NCBI RefSeq assembly: GCF_044239695.1
Contig: NZ_JBIIAW010000001.1
Location: forward strand, 1 to 64,000
From: Pseudolysinimonas_A sp044239695
GTDB taxonomy: Bacteria > Actinomycetota > Actinomycetes > Actinomycetales > Microbacteriaceae
DNA length: 64,000 nt
Direction: 5' to 3'
The notes beneath the pieces were generated by a model. The model saw only the letters and a list, made by a program, of their open reading frames with translations, made no database searches and was not told the DNA's origin. The translations under genes and the position numbers were made by a program. How positions within the stretch are numbered: the stretch's first letter is position 1; every line of letters starts with the position of its first letter. Below, in pieces: positions 8,352-16,038 of the stretch.

Positions 8352-9710
8352 TCAGGCGGCGGTGGAGGCTCCCGTGATGCCCTTCGTCGACTCGATCACG
8401 TCGCCCATCTTCTTGCTCAGGGCCTCGTAGAACATCGACAACGGGAACTCGTCGTCGAGCACGGCATCCGTCATGCCCTTCGGCGCGCCCGAGAGGACCT
8501 CGTCGGGCAGGCCGCGGGCCCAGGCGGATGCGGGATGCGGGTCGAGCACGCCGCGCACGAGTTCGTAGGCCGCGAGCCAGTGGGCGATCTTCGGGCGGTC
8601 GATGCTGCGCCAGTACAGGTCGTCGATCGCGTCCGACAGGGCGACCACGGCATCCGGTACCTCGGCCCAGTCGAGCGCGAGGGCGGTGTCGGTCCAGTGC
8701 AGCACGTTCTTCTGGTGCAGCCAGGCGAAGAGCAACTGCCCGCCGAGGCCGTCGTAGTTGCGGGTGCGGTCGCCGGTCAGCGGGAAGCGGAACATCCGGT
8801 CGAACAGGATCGCGTATTGCGCGAGCTGGGCGTGCTCGCGGGTGACGGCGTCGGTGTCGTCGGCGCGGACGAGGTCGACCGCGGCGCGGAACGCGGTGAG
8901 GTCGCAGCGCAGCTCCTCGAGCGAGTAGAGGAAGTAGGGCATCCGTTGCTTGATCATGAACGGGTCGAACGGCAGGTCGCCGCGCATGTGCGTGCGGTCG
9001 TGGATGAGGTCCCACAGCACGAAGGTCTCCTCGGCGAGACGCTGATCCTCGAGCAGCCGCGCGGCGTCGTCGGGCAGCTCGAGGCGGGTGACTTCCGCGG
9101 CGCGACGGGTCACCGAGCGGAAGCGCGCGGCCTCGCGGTCGGCGAAGATCGCGCCCCAGGTGAACGCCGGGATCGCCCGCATCGCGACGGTTTCCGGAAA
9201 CAGCACCGCGGAGTTGGTGTCGTAGCCGGGCGTGAAGTCGAGGAACCGGATCGGCACGAACAGCGCGTTCGTGTAGGTCTGCTCGAGTGCGGCGATGAAC
9301 TCGGGCCAGACGACCTCGACGAGCACGGCCTCGACGAGACGGTCGGCGCTGCCGTTTTGCGTGTACATCGGGAAGACCACGAGGTGCCGCAGGCCGTTCT
9401 CGCGGTGCGACTCGGGGTGGAAGGCGACGAGGGAGTCGTAGAAGTCGGGAACCCCGAATCCGCTCGCCTCCCACTTCTCGACGTCGGAGCGTGTCGCTTT
9501 CAGGTAATCGGCGTCATGCGGGAACAGCGGGGCGAGTTCAGCGATGCCCGTCCTGATCCGCGCACAGTAGTGGGAAGCGTCGGCGTGGTCGGTGGCATCC
9601 GGGATGCTGCCGTCGTGCACCTGGAGAGGGCGGAGTGCGACGACCGCGGCCTTGAGGTCGAGCCAGGCGGGAGACGTCGCGACGTCCTGGGCGGCAAGGG
9701 CGATCGTCAT
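8352..9710 (-). CDS. DUF6421 family protein
   Basis: A 452-residue soluble protein resembling the DUF6421 family of actinobacteria, recognised from its N terminus (LKAAVVALRPLQVHDGSI) and its His/Asp/Trp-rich middle (LIHDRTHMRGDLPFDPFM). No known catalytic motif was identified; the HDRTHMRG stretch could be metal binding. The stop abuts the secA2 stop (TGATCA, convergent). TAGGCT lies 6 bases upstream of the ATG, so it is probably leaderless. The role is unknown. Confidence 0.65.
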   Translation of the reverse strand: MTIALAAQDVATSPAWLDLKAAVVALRPLQVHDGSIPDATDHADASHYCARIRTGIAELAPLFPHDADYLKATRSDVEKWEASGFGVPDFYDSLVAFHPESHRENGLRHLVVFPMYTQNGSADRLVEAVLVEVVWPEFIAALEQTYTNALFVPIRFLDFTPGYDTNSAVLFPETVAMRAIPAFTWGAIFADREAARFRSVTRRAAEVTRLELPDDAARLLEDQRLAEETFVLWDLIHDRTHMRGDLPFDPFMIKQRMPYFLYSLEELRCDLTAFRAAVDLVRADDTDAVTREHAQLAQYAILFDRMFRFPLTGDRTRNYDGLGGQLLFAWLHQKNVLHWTDTALALDWAEVPDAVVALSDAIDDLYWRSIDRPKIAHWLAAYELVRGVLDPHPASAWARGLPDEVLSGAPKGMTDAVLDDEFPLSMFYEALSKKMGDVIESTKGITGASTAA

Positions 9711-9768
9711 GCTTCGAGCCTAGGAACCGGGGTTCCGGAAAGGGTTGCGAACGGCGCATGATCGTTGC

Positions 9769-10479
9769 GTGGAAACATCTCCGACGGCCCAGAGCGTGCG
9801 TGCGGCGCTCGCCGAGGTCGCGAATCCTGCGGACGCGGCCCAGTTGCAGCGCTACTTCAAGACGGGACCGGGCGAGTACGGCGAGGGCGACGTCTTCCTC
9901 GGCGTGCGTGTTCCGGCGGTGCGCGCCATCGTGACGCGCTTCCGCGGACTGCCCGTCGACGAGATCGATGCCCTGCTCGATGACGAGGTGCATGAGCACC
10001 GGCTCGCCGGACTGCTGCTGCTCGTCGCCGCCGCGCCGAAGCAGCCAGAACTCGTCGCCGAGCGTTACCTCGCGGCGGTGCGGCGCGGGCGCGTGGACAA
10101 CTGGGACCTCGTCGACCTCAGCGCTCCGGAGGCCCTCGGGGAGGCGCTCGTCGACGGCGACAGGGGAGTGCTCGACGACCTCGCGGCATCCCCGGTGCTC
10201 TGGGAACGCCGGGTCGCGGTTCTCGCGACGTTCGCCTTCATCCGCCGCGGCGACGCCTCGACCACGCTCGCGCTCGCGGCTCGATTGCTGCAGGATCGCG
10301 AAGACCTCATGCACAAAGCGGTCGGCTGGATGCTGCGCGAGGTCGGCAAACGCGTGTCGCGAGACGCGCTGCTCGGCTTCCTCGACGCGCACGCCGCGCG
10401 GATGCCGCGCACGATGCTGTCGTACGCGACCGAGCACCTGACGCCCGAGCAGCGGGTGGCGTACCGCGCCCTACGCTGA
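9769..10479 (+). CDS. DNA alkylation repair protein, AlkD-like HEAT-repeat glycosylase
   Basis: A 236-residue all-helical protein matching the AlkD/COG4912 family, which excises N3- and N7-alkylated purines without base flipping. Seen: QRYFKTGPGEYGEGDVFLGVRVPAVRAI, the conserved GRVDNWDLVDLSA segment, and LMHKAVGWMLREVGKR. The Trp/Asp residues in the NWDLVD and GWMLREVG segments are those expected to cradle the lesion. The GTG at 9769 is preferred because CATGAT ends 6 bases before it (leaderless pattern); a TTG at 9745 is an alternative. The divergent neighbour is DUF6421. Confidence 0.85.
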   Translation: METSPTAQSVRAALAEVANPADAAQLQRYFKTGPGEYGEGDVFLGVRVPAVRAIVTRFRGLPVDEIDALLDDEVHEHRLAGLLLLVAAAPKQPELVAERYLAAVRRGRVDNWDLVDLSAPEALGEALVDGDRGVLDDLAASPVLWERRVAVLATFAFIRRGDASTTLALAARLLQDREDLMHKAVGWMLREVGKRVSRDALLGFLDAHAARMPRTMLSYATEHLTPEQRVAYRALR

Positions 10480-10483
10480 GGGG

Positions 10484-11407
10484 ATGGTCGGCGTCCTCAT
10501 CGGGTTCGCGATCATCGGAGTGGTCATCGGCCTGGGTTACCTCATCGGGCGGAGCGGGATGCTCGGCCCGCACGCCGACTTCCCCCTCAGCCGGCTGGCG
10601 TTCTTCGTGCTCACGCCGGCGCTGGTCTTCACGGTGCTCGCCGAGGCCGACCTGCCCCGACTGTTCTCGACGCAACTCCCGATCGCGGGACTCGCGGCGG
10701 TCGCGAGCTTCGCGGTCGCCGTCGTGTTCTCGATCCTGCGGCGCCGCACGGTCGCCGAGACGACGATCGCCGCCCTCGGGGCCGGCTACGTGAACGGCAA
10801 CAACATCGGCATCCCGGTCTCGGTCTACGTGCTCGGCGACGCGTCGGCGTCGATCCCGGTGGTGCTGCTCCAGATGATCGTCTTCGCCCCGGTTGCGTTG
10901 ACGATCCTCGATCTGGCCACGAGCGGCAGCCCCTCCCTCGGGCGCGTCCTGCTGCAACCCGTCCGCAACCCGTTGATCATCGCGTCGCTGCTCGGGGTCG
11001 CCGTCGCCGCCTCCGGGCTGGAGATCCCCGAGCCGGTGCTGGCCCCCATCCATCTCATCGCCGGCGCGGCGATTCCGGTGATCCTGCTGAATTTCGGGAT
11101 GTCGCTGCACGGGCGACGTGTTCTCGCGGCCGAGTCGCCGCGCGCCGACATCCTCGTCGTCACCGCGATCAAGGTCGCCGTGATGCCGGTCGTGGCCTGG
11201 CTGCTCGCGTGGCTGGTGTTCGGGCTCGAGGGCTCGGCGTTGTTCGCCGCGGTCGCGCTCGCGACGCTTCCGTCCGCCCAGAACGTGTTCAACTACGCGC
11301 AGCGCTACGCGGTGGCGGAACCGCTCGCGCGCGACGTCGTGCTGGTGACGAGCGCCCTCTCGGTGCCGGCGCTGTTCGTGGTCGCGGCGCTGCTCGCGCC
11401 GACCTAG
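10484..11407 (+). CDS. AEC (auxin efflux carrier) family transporter
   Basis: A 307-residue membrane protein with about ten hydrophobic helices, matching AEC/Mem_trans permeases. FFVLTPALVFTVLAEADLP near the N terminus and GAGYVNGNNIGIPVSVYVLG in the middle are typical; the latter contains the family's NxxNxGIP-like centre. It is a secondary transporter, probably for an organic acid; the cargo is unknown. TACGCT overlaps the stop region of the AlkD-like gene and ends 6 bases before the ATG. The TAG stop overlaps that of the convergent SRPBCC gene. Confidence 0.88.
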   Translation: MVGVLIGFAIIGVVIGLGYLIGRSGMLGPHADFPLSRLAFFVLTPALVFTVLAEADLPRLFSTQLPIAGLAAVASFAVAVVFSILRRRTVAETTIAALGAGYVNGNNIGIPVSVYVLGDASASIPVVLLQMIVFAPVALTILDLATSGSPSLGRVLLQPVRNPLIIASLLGVAVAASGLEIPEPVLAPIHLIAGAAIPVILLNFGMSLHGRRVLAAESPRADILVVTAIKVAVMPVVAWLLAWLVFGLEGSALFAAVALATLPSAQNVFNYAQRYAVAEPLARDVVLVTSALSVPALFVVAALLAPT

Positions 11408-12078
11408 GCGGAGTGATCGGGGCCGGGCACCTGCCTGGTGTACATCCCGAACGTCGCGTCGGCCGCGGCCTTCGCCGTCGCGGGCTCGACGCCGTCGGCC
11501 GTGTGAGCCTGCGCCCAGGCGTCGGCCGAGCCGCGGAAGAAGGCGATCCCCTCGCCGCTCGCGGTCCACGCCGCGGCGTCGAACTCGTCGCGGAACTCCG
11601 GGTGCGCGAGGTGCAGCGCGAGGCCGAGCAGTCCGGAGTCCCAGCCCATCCCGGTGCCCGCCGGACCGAACTGCTCCCACATGCCGGGCGGCAGGATGTC
11701 GGCCGCGGCGACGTGCTCGAGTTCGAGGTGGGTGCTCTCTCCGGCCGCGACGAGTCGCACCGTCACGAAGGTCTCGGTGCCCGGGCCCATGCCCCACGAC
11801 ACCCGGAACGACGCGGCGCCGTCGGTGGGCGGCTCGCAGGCGAGCACCTCACCGCCGGCGTTGCCCTCGAACTGGTAGTGCCCGCCGAGCTTCAGGTCGC
11901 CCGTCATCGGCAGGAACCAGCGGCCGACCCGCTCGCGGGTGGTGAGGGCATCCCAGACGTCGTCGATCGGCGACGGGTAGGTCTGGCCGAGTGTCTGCAC
12001 GTAGGAGGTGACGCCGTCGACGTCGGTCGTGCGGATGCCGCGGTCGACGGCTCCGAGCTGGGCGGCGATGTCCACCAT
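11404..12078 (-). CDS. SRPBCC (AHSA1-like) domain protein
   Basis: A 224-residue START/AHSA1-fold protein. After an N-terminal helix it has DDVWDALTTRERVGRWFLPMTGDLKLGGHYQFEG, the usual AHSA1 signature, and continues with GTETFVTVRLVAAGESTHLELEH. Such proteins bind hydrophobic ligands and often sit beside an ArsR regulator, as here. It starts 3 bases after the arsR-type gene and is expected to be under its control. The biological ligand is unknown. Confidence 0.82.
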   Translation of the reverse strand: MVDIAAQLGAVDRGIRTTDVDGVTSYVQTLGQTYPSPIDDVWDALTTRERVGRWFLPMTGDLKLGGHYQFEGNAGGEVLACEPPTDGAASFRVSWGMGPGTETFVTVRLVAAGESTHLELEHVAAADILPPGMWEQFGPAGTGMGWDSGLLGLALHLAHPEFRDEFDAAAWTASGEGIAFFRGSADAWAQAHTADGVEPATAKAAADATFGMYTRQVPGPDHSA

Positions 12079-12081
12079 GGG

Positions 12082-12453
12082 TTACTCCTTGTCGTCGTTC
12101 TCTTCAGAGGTGTCGGCGGCCTCGGCGAGACGCCGCTCGCGCCGGCCGCGGGCGAGCTCGGTGCCGAGAGCGTCGAGCTTCGGCTGCCAGAAGCGGCGGA
12201 ACTCCGCGAACCAGGCGTCGGCCGCCGCGAGCGGGGCGGGGTCGAGGGCGTAGAGCCGTCGGGTGCCGTCGGGGCGCACGGTCGCGAAGCCCGACTCGCG
12301 GAGCACGCGGAGGTGCTGCGACACGGCGGGCTGGGTGATCCCGAACTCGTGCTGGATGACGCGCCCGAGGTCGCCCGCCGGCGTCTCGCCCGCGGCGAGC
12401 AGCTCGAGGAGTCGCCGGCGGACCGGATCTCCGAGGACGTCGAGTGCGTGCAC
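12082..12453 (-). CDS. ArsR-family transcriptional regulator
   Basis: A 123-residue winged-helix repressor: DPVRRRLLELLAAGETPAGDLGRVIQHEFGITQPAVSQHLRVLRESGF is the ArsR core, with ITQPAVSQHLRVL as recognition helix. No metal-binding Cys motif is seen, so it belongs to the non-metal ArsR-SRPBCC pairs. The C terminus is acidic and overlaps nothing. The promoter reads TTGACT-N18-TTTAAT with 6 bases to the GTG (leaderless). A perfect 12-base palindrome next to the -35 box is the likely operator, so it is probably autoregulated. Confidence 0.88.
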   Translation of the reverse strand: MHALDVLGDPVRRRLLELLAAGETPAGDLGRVIQHEFGITQPAVSQHLRVLRESGFATVRPDGTRRLYALDPAPLAAADAWFAEFRRFWQPKLDALGTELARGRRERRLAEAADTSEENDDKE

Positions 12454-12459
12454 GCCCCG

Positions 12460-12489
12460 ATTAAATCAGCCCCTACTTATATAAGTCAA
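12460..12489 (-). promoter_or_regulatory. arsR-type promoter with palindromic operator
   Basis: Minus strand: -35 TTGACT (12484-12489), 18-base spacer, -10 TTTAAT (12460-12465), then 6 bases to the GTG at 12453. The perfect palindrome ACTTATATAAGT (12475-12486) overlaps the -35 box and enters the spacer, where an ArsR dimer would block RNA polymerase. Its A/T richness stands out from the surrounding sequence. Confidence 0.65.
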
Positions 12490-12490
12490 G

Positions 12491-12576
12491 TCTGATCCAG
12501 TTGGGCCGCCGTTTGCGTAAGGGGCCGCGAGATTCTGGCAGGCGCGATTCGCAGACGGCGGCCCAACGCGATCAGA
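12491..12576. terminator. Long inverted repeat at the 3' end of xth
   Basis: The arms GTTGGGCCGCCGTTTGCG (12500-12517) and its near-perfect complement (12550-12567; one G-T pair) enclose 32 bases. They are extended by TCTGATC (12491-12497) pairing with GATCAGA (12570-12576), which overlaps the xth stop codon. It lies between the end of xth and the ArsR promoter and probably ends xth transcription. There is no U-tract, and the arms are unusually long for a simple terminator, so a small mobile remnant is an alternative. Confidence 0.5.
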
Positions 12577-13408
12577 AGATCATCGGGCGGTCGTCGTCGT
12601 CCTCGATCGGGTGCAGGTCGAGGTCGACGACGACGGGCACGTGATCGGAGGGTGCGTCGCCCTTGCGCTCGTCGCGGTGGATCGCCGCCCCGGTGACCGC
12701 GGCGGCGAAGGACGGCGAGCCGAGCACGAAGTCGATCCGCAGGCCCTCGTTGCGCGGGAAGCGCAGCTGCTTGTAGTCCCAGTAGGTGTAGCCGGTCGGC
12801 ACGAGGGGGCGCACGACGTCGGTGAGGCCGGCATCCAGCAGCTTCTCGAAGGCGAGACGCTCGGGCGGCGAGATGTGCGTCGAGAGTCCTGGGATGAGCG
12901 AGGGGTCGCCGACATCCCCGTCGAGCGGCGCGATGTTGAAGTCACCCGTCAGCGCGAACGGCAGGTCCGACGCGGCCCAGGATTCCGTGGCGGCGGTCAG
13001 CCGCGCGAGCCAGTCGAGCTTGTAGACGTAATGCGGGTCGTCGAGCCCCCGGCCGTTCGGCACGTAGAGCGACCACACCCGGACGCCCCCGGTCGTCGCC
13101 CCGATCGCACGGGCCTCCTGCGGCAGGTCGGGACCCTCCGCACCCTTGAGGAACCCCGGCATCCCAGGGAAGCCCACCTCGACGTCCTCGAGCGGATGCC
13201 GGCTCGCGATCGCGACCCCGTTCCACTGGTTGAGCCCGTGCAGGGCGACCTCGTAGCCGGCGTCTTCGAACGCCTGCAGCGGGAACTGCGCCCCCGTGCA
13301 CTTGATCTCCTGCATCGCCAGCACGTCGACGCTCTCGCGCTGGAGCCAGTCGGTGACGCGAGCCACCCGGCTGCGGACGGAGTTCACGTTCCAGGTCGCG
13401 AGGCGCAT
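12572..13408 (-). CDS. xth: Exodeoxyribonuclease III
   Basis: A 278-residue Mg-dependent AP endonuclease / 3'-5' exonuclease of base-excision repair. It opens with MRLATWNVNSVRSR, has the metal-ligand Glu in LAMQEIKC, the GDFNIAPLDGDVGDP block, and ends with the catalytic SDHVPVVVDL. The ATG at 13408 is chosen over one two codons earlier because TAAGAC (13416-13421) ends 7 bases before it and because family members begin MRLATWN. It is divergent from pyrE, with overlapping -10 boxes. Confidence 0.93.
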   Translation of the reverse strand: MRLATWNVNSVRSRVARVTDWLQRESVDVLAMQEIKCTGAQFPLQAFEDAGYEVALHGLNQWNGVAIASRHPLEDVEVGFPGMPGFLKGAEGPDLPQEARAIGATTGGVRVWSLYVPNGRGLDDPHYVYKLDWLARLTAATESWAASDLPFALTGDFNIAPLDGDVGDPSLIPGLSTHISPPERLAFEKLLDAGLTDVVRPLVPTGYTYWDYKQLRFPRNEGLRIDFVLGSPSFAAAVTGAAIHRDERKGDAPSDHVPVVVDLDLHPIEDDDDRPMIF

Positions 13409-13413
13409 GACCA

Positions 13414-13421
13414 TAGTCTTA
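13414..13421. promoter_or_regulatory. Overlapping divergent -10 boxes for xth and pyrE
   Basis: Plus strand TAGTCT (13414-13419) ends 7 bases before the pyrE GTG. Minus strand TAAGAC (13416-13421) ends 7 bases before the xth ATG. The two hexamers share four base pairs, so polymerase can probably occupy only one at a time, and both messages would be leaderless. No clear -35 box was seen. Confidence 0.45.
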
Positions 13422-13426
13422 TCGGT

Positions 13427-13981
13427 GTGACCGACGCCCGGGACAAGCTCATCCAGTTCATCAAGGACGACGCGGTCTTCCACGGCGACTTCACCCTGAC
13501 CAGCGGCAAGAAGGCGACGTATTACATCGACCTCCGCCGGGTCAGCCTCGACGGGCGCGTCGCCCCGCTGATCGGCGAGGTGATGGCCGACCTGATCGCG
13601 GACATCCCGGATGTCTACGCCGTCGGCGGCCTCACGATGGGCGCCGACCCGATCGCGGCCGCCGTGCTGCACCGGGGCGCGGCGATCGGGCGCGGGTATC
13701 ACGCGTTCGTCGTGCGCAAAGAGCCGAAGGACCACGGCCGCGGACGTCAGGTCGAGGGCCCCGACCTCGCGGGCAAGCGCGTCGTCGTGGTCGAGGACAC
13801 CTCCACGACGGGCGGGTCACCCCTGAAGGCGATCGAGGCGCTGCTGGAGGTGGGCGCCGAGATCGTGGCCGTCGCCGTGGTGGTCGACCGCGACACCGGT
13901 GCGCAGGAGATCATCGAAGCCGCCGGGTATCCGTACTACGCGGCGATCTCGCTGCAGGACCTCGGGCTCGCGAAGCAATGA
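13427..13981 (+). CDS. pyrE: Orotate phosphoribosyltransferase
   Basis: A 184-residue PRTase that joins orotate and PRPP to give OMP in pyrimidine synthesis. Seen: FTLTSGKKATYYIDLR (orotate-binding loop), GGLTMGADPIAAAV, and the PRPP-binding motif VVVVEDTSTTGGSP. The GTG start is chosen from the leaderless -10 spacing and the normal family length; a longer upstream reading would run antisense through xth. The stop overlaps the next gene by four bases. Confidence 0.93.
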   Translation: MTDARDKLIQFIKDDAVFHGDFTLTSGKKATYYIDLRRVSLDGRVAPLIGEVMADLIADIPDVYAVGGLTMGADPIAAAVLHRGAAIGRGYHAFVVRKEPKDHGRGRQVEGPDLAGKRVVVVEDTSTTGGSPLKAIEALLEVGAEIVAVAVVVDRDTGAQEIIEAAGYPYYAAISLQDLGLAKQ

Positions 13982-15090
13982 ACCCCGACACCGGCGAGGA
14001 TGCCGAGGACTGGTTCGCGAAGTTCGAGCGCGAGGCCCGCGAGGCCGCGCAGAAGCGCGAGCAGGATCCGGATGCGGCCGCCCCCGCGGCATCCTCTCCC
14101 CCTCCCGTGGGGCCCCAGATCGCGAACCCCTTCGACGCGCCGCCCGCCGCACCCCCGGCCCAGACGACCTACCCGTCGGCGTGGGATGTTCCGACGCAGG
14201 CCGTTCCCCGGCAGGATCCCGAGGCCACGCAGGCGATGCCGACGCAGCCCGACGAGCCGACGCAGGCTCTCGTGCCGGCCCCGCTGCGCCCGCCCGGGGA
14301 GCCGGAGCCCGGGTCGGCGCTCGACTCCCTCTTCGGCGACAGCGCCTTCCGCGAGTACGAGTCGACGCTCGGCCCCGATCCGAGCAACGCGCCGTTCCAG
14401 AACCGCGGTCGCTCGAAGGAGCTTGTGCACGTGCCCGGCGAGGGCACCCCGCCGCCGCCGCGCGGCTTCGGGCGACCGCAGAAGATCCTCGCCGGCGTCG
14501 GCGGCGGACTGCTCGCGATCATTGCGATCATCGGCCTGTTCCTACTCGGCACGCGGCTGCCCGACCTCCTCGGCCCGGCCCCGGCCGTCGCCACTCCGAC
14601 TCCCACCCCGACGCCGACCTTGACGGCGCTGCCGATCGGGCCGGTCGAACCCGGCACCTACGACTGGGACGAGCTGCTCGGCGGCGAGTGCCTCGAACCG
14701 TACGACTCCGTGGCGGGCGCCTGGGGCGAGGAGTACACCGTCGTCGACTGCGCCGAGCCGCACGCCGCGCAGATGGTGTTCCGCGCCTGGTTCCCCGCCG
14801 AGGTCGACCCGCTCGACCCCGAGGCGGAGCCGGAGCGACCCGACTTCCCGGGTGTCGAGGAGCTCGCCGCGCAGATCTCGCTGCTGTGCTCCGCGCCCGG
14901 CGTGGTGAACCTCGCCGCCGCGGGCGCCTACAGCGATGTGCAGATCCAGGGCTCGTATCCCGTGACCGAGGAGCAGTGGGATGCCGACCCCTCGTACTAC
15001 TGCTTCGTCAGCCGCTCCTCGGGCGAACCCCTGACCGGCAGCGTCGCGATCCCCCAGGTGGCGCCGGTCGTGGAGCAGCCCGCCCCGTAG
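13978..15090 (+). CDS. Membrane-anchored septum-formation (Septum_form) protein
   Basis: A 370-residue protein with a Pro/Ala/Gln-rich cytoplasmic N terminus (about 1-160, charged and low complexity), one helix (ILAGVGGGLLAIIAIIGLFL, about 165-185), a PTPTPTPTL linker, and an extracytoplasmic domain with two Cys (GGECLEPYD; VVDCAEPHAAQM). The latter matches the Septum_form domain (PF13845) found across actinobacteria. The exact role in division is not established. It is translationally coupled to pyrE (ATGA), and its stop touches a cloverleaf-like repeat. Confidence 0.75.
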   Translation: MNPDTGEDAEDWFAKFEREAREAAQKREQDPDAAAPAASSPPPVGPQIANPFDAPPAAPPAQTTYPSAWDVPTQAVPRQDPEATQAMPTQPDEPTQALVPAPLRPPGEPEPGSALDSLFGDSAFREYESTLGPDPSNAPFQNRGRSKELVHVPGEGTPPPPRGFGRPQKILAGVGGGLLAIIAIIGLFLLGTRLPDLLGPAPAVATPTPTPTPTLTALPIGPVEPGTYDWDELLGGECLEPYDSVAGAWGEEYTVVDCAEPHAAQMVFRAWFPAEVDPLDPEAEPERPDFPGVEELAAQISLLCSAPGVVNLAAAGAYSDVQIQGSYPVTEEQWDADPSYYCFVSRSSGEPLTGSVAIPQVAPVVEQPAP

Positions 15091-15192
15091 CGGGTTGAGT
15101 GCCGAGCGCGCAGCGCTCGGTGTATCGAAACCCCCGTTCCGGGTTACTCGGGGTGGGTTTCGATACACCCGCTCCGCGGGCACTCAACCCGC
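15090..15192. repeat. Cloverleaf-like inverted repeat, copy 1
   Basis: Nested complementary segments: outer arms GCGGGTTGAGTGC (15090-15102) and 15180-15192; hairpin CCGAGCGC-GCA-GCGCTCGG (15102-15120); inner arms TGTATCGAAACCC (15121-15133) and 15155-15167; hairpin CCCGC-TCC-GCGGG (15168-15180). The apical loop contains GGGTTACTCGG (15141-15151). A second copy at 44340-44440 has the same layout. It sits between convergent genes, and its right arm supplies the stop codon of the methyltransferase, so it may act as a two-way terminator. Confidence 0.85.
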
Positions 15193-16038
15193 GGTCGAGA
15201 CCACTCGTGCGTCGGGCAGCCGGGCGCGCATGACGGCGATCGCGTCGGGGCTGGAGTCCACGAGCAGGGAGCGGCGTCCGAGGGCGGCGGCGACGGCTCC
15301 GGTCGTTCCCGACCCGGCGAACAGGTCGAGCACCGCATCCCCCGGAGCGCTCGAGGCCTGCACGATGCGGCGCAGGATGCCCTCCGGCTTCTGGGTCGCG
15401 TATCCGGTGCGCTCGCGGCCGTTGGTGGGCACGATCGTGTGCCACCAGACATCCGTCGGCAGTTTGCCGCGTTCCGCCTTCTCGGGCGTGACGAGTCCCG
15501 GCGCCATGTACGGCTCCCGGTCGACGGTCGCGGAATCGAAGTAGTACCGGTCGGGATCCTTCACGTAGACCAGGATCGTGTCGTGCTTCGACGGCCAGCG
15601 CCGCGTCGACTTGCCGCCGTAGTCGTACGCCCAGATGATCTCGTTGAGGAAGCACTCCCGCCCGAACAGTCGGTCGAGGGCGACCTTCGCGTAGTGGGCT
15701 TCGCGGTAGTCGAGGTGCAGATAGAGGGTGCCGGTGGCATCCAGCAGTCGCCGCGCCTCGACGAGCCGGGGTTCCAGAAAGGCCCAGTAGTCGTCGAACG
15801 TGTCGGCGTAGTGCGACACCGATCCCAGCTCGGAGACGTAGGTGCGCCCGCCGAAGCCCACGCGCCCCTCCCCGCTGTCGGTGCGGGTCACCGTGGTGCG
15901 CTGCCGGCGTTGCGTCTTGCCGGTGTTGAAGGGCGGATCGAGGTAGATCAGCTGGAACGCGCCGTCGGGCAGCGTCTGCGCGACCTCGAGGTTGTCGCCG
16001 TGGACGATCGTGTCGGGGTCGCCGGGACTCCAGATCAC
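15184..16038 (-). CDS. Orphan site-specific DNA methyltransferase (beta class)
   Basis: A 284-residue amino-methyltransferase. Motif IV LIYLDPPFNTGKTQ (about residue 32) comes first and the SAM-binding motif LDLFAGSGTTG (about 245) last, the beta-class order of N6-adenine or N4-cytosine enzymes. The middle has VWWHTIVPTNGRERTGYATQKPEGIL. No restriction endonuclease or specificity subunit is near, so an epigenetic or housekeeping role is more likely than defence. The GTG start overlaps the stop of the HAD gene (GTGA). The stop lies inside the cloverleaf repeat. The recognition site cannot be predicted. Confidence 0.85.
   Translation of the reverse strand: MIWSPGDPDTIVHGDNLEVAQTLPDGAFQLIYLDPPFNTGKTQRRQRTTVTRTDSGEGRVGFGGRTYVSELGSVSHYADTFDDYWAFLEPRLVEARRLLDATGTLYLHLDYREAHYAKVALDRLFGRECFLNEIIWAYDYGGKSTRRWPSKHDTILVYVKDPDRYYFDSATVDREPYMAPGLVTPEKAERGKLPTDVWWHTIVPTNGRERTGYATQKPEGILRRIVQASSAPGDAVLDLFAGSGTTGAVAAALGRRSLLVDSSPDAIAVMRARLPDARVVSTAG

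Noticed and set aside
15090..15192. tRNA gene, because of the cloverleaf-like folding
   Set aside because: Stem lengths, loops and conserved bases (no TTC loop, no anticodon arm, no CCA) do not fit a tRNA.
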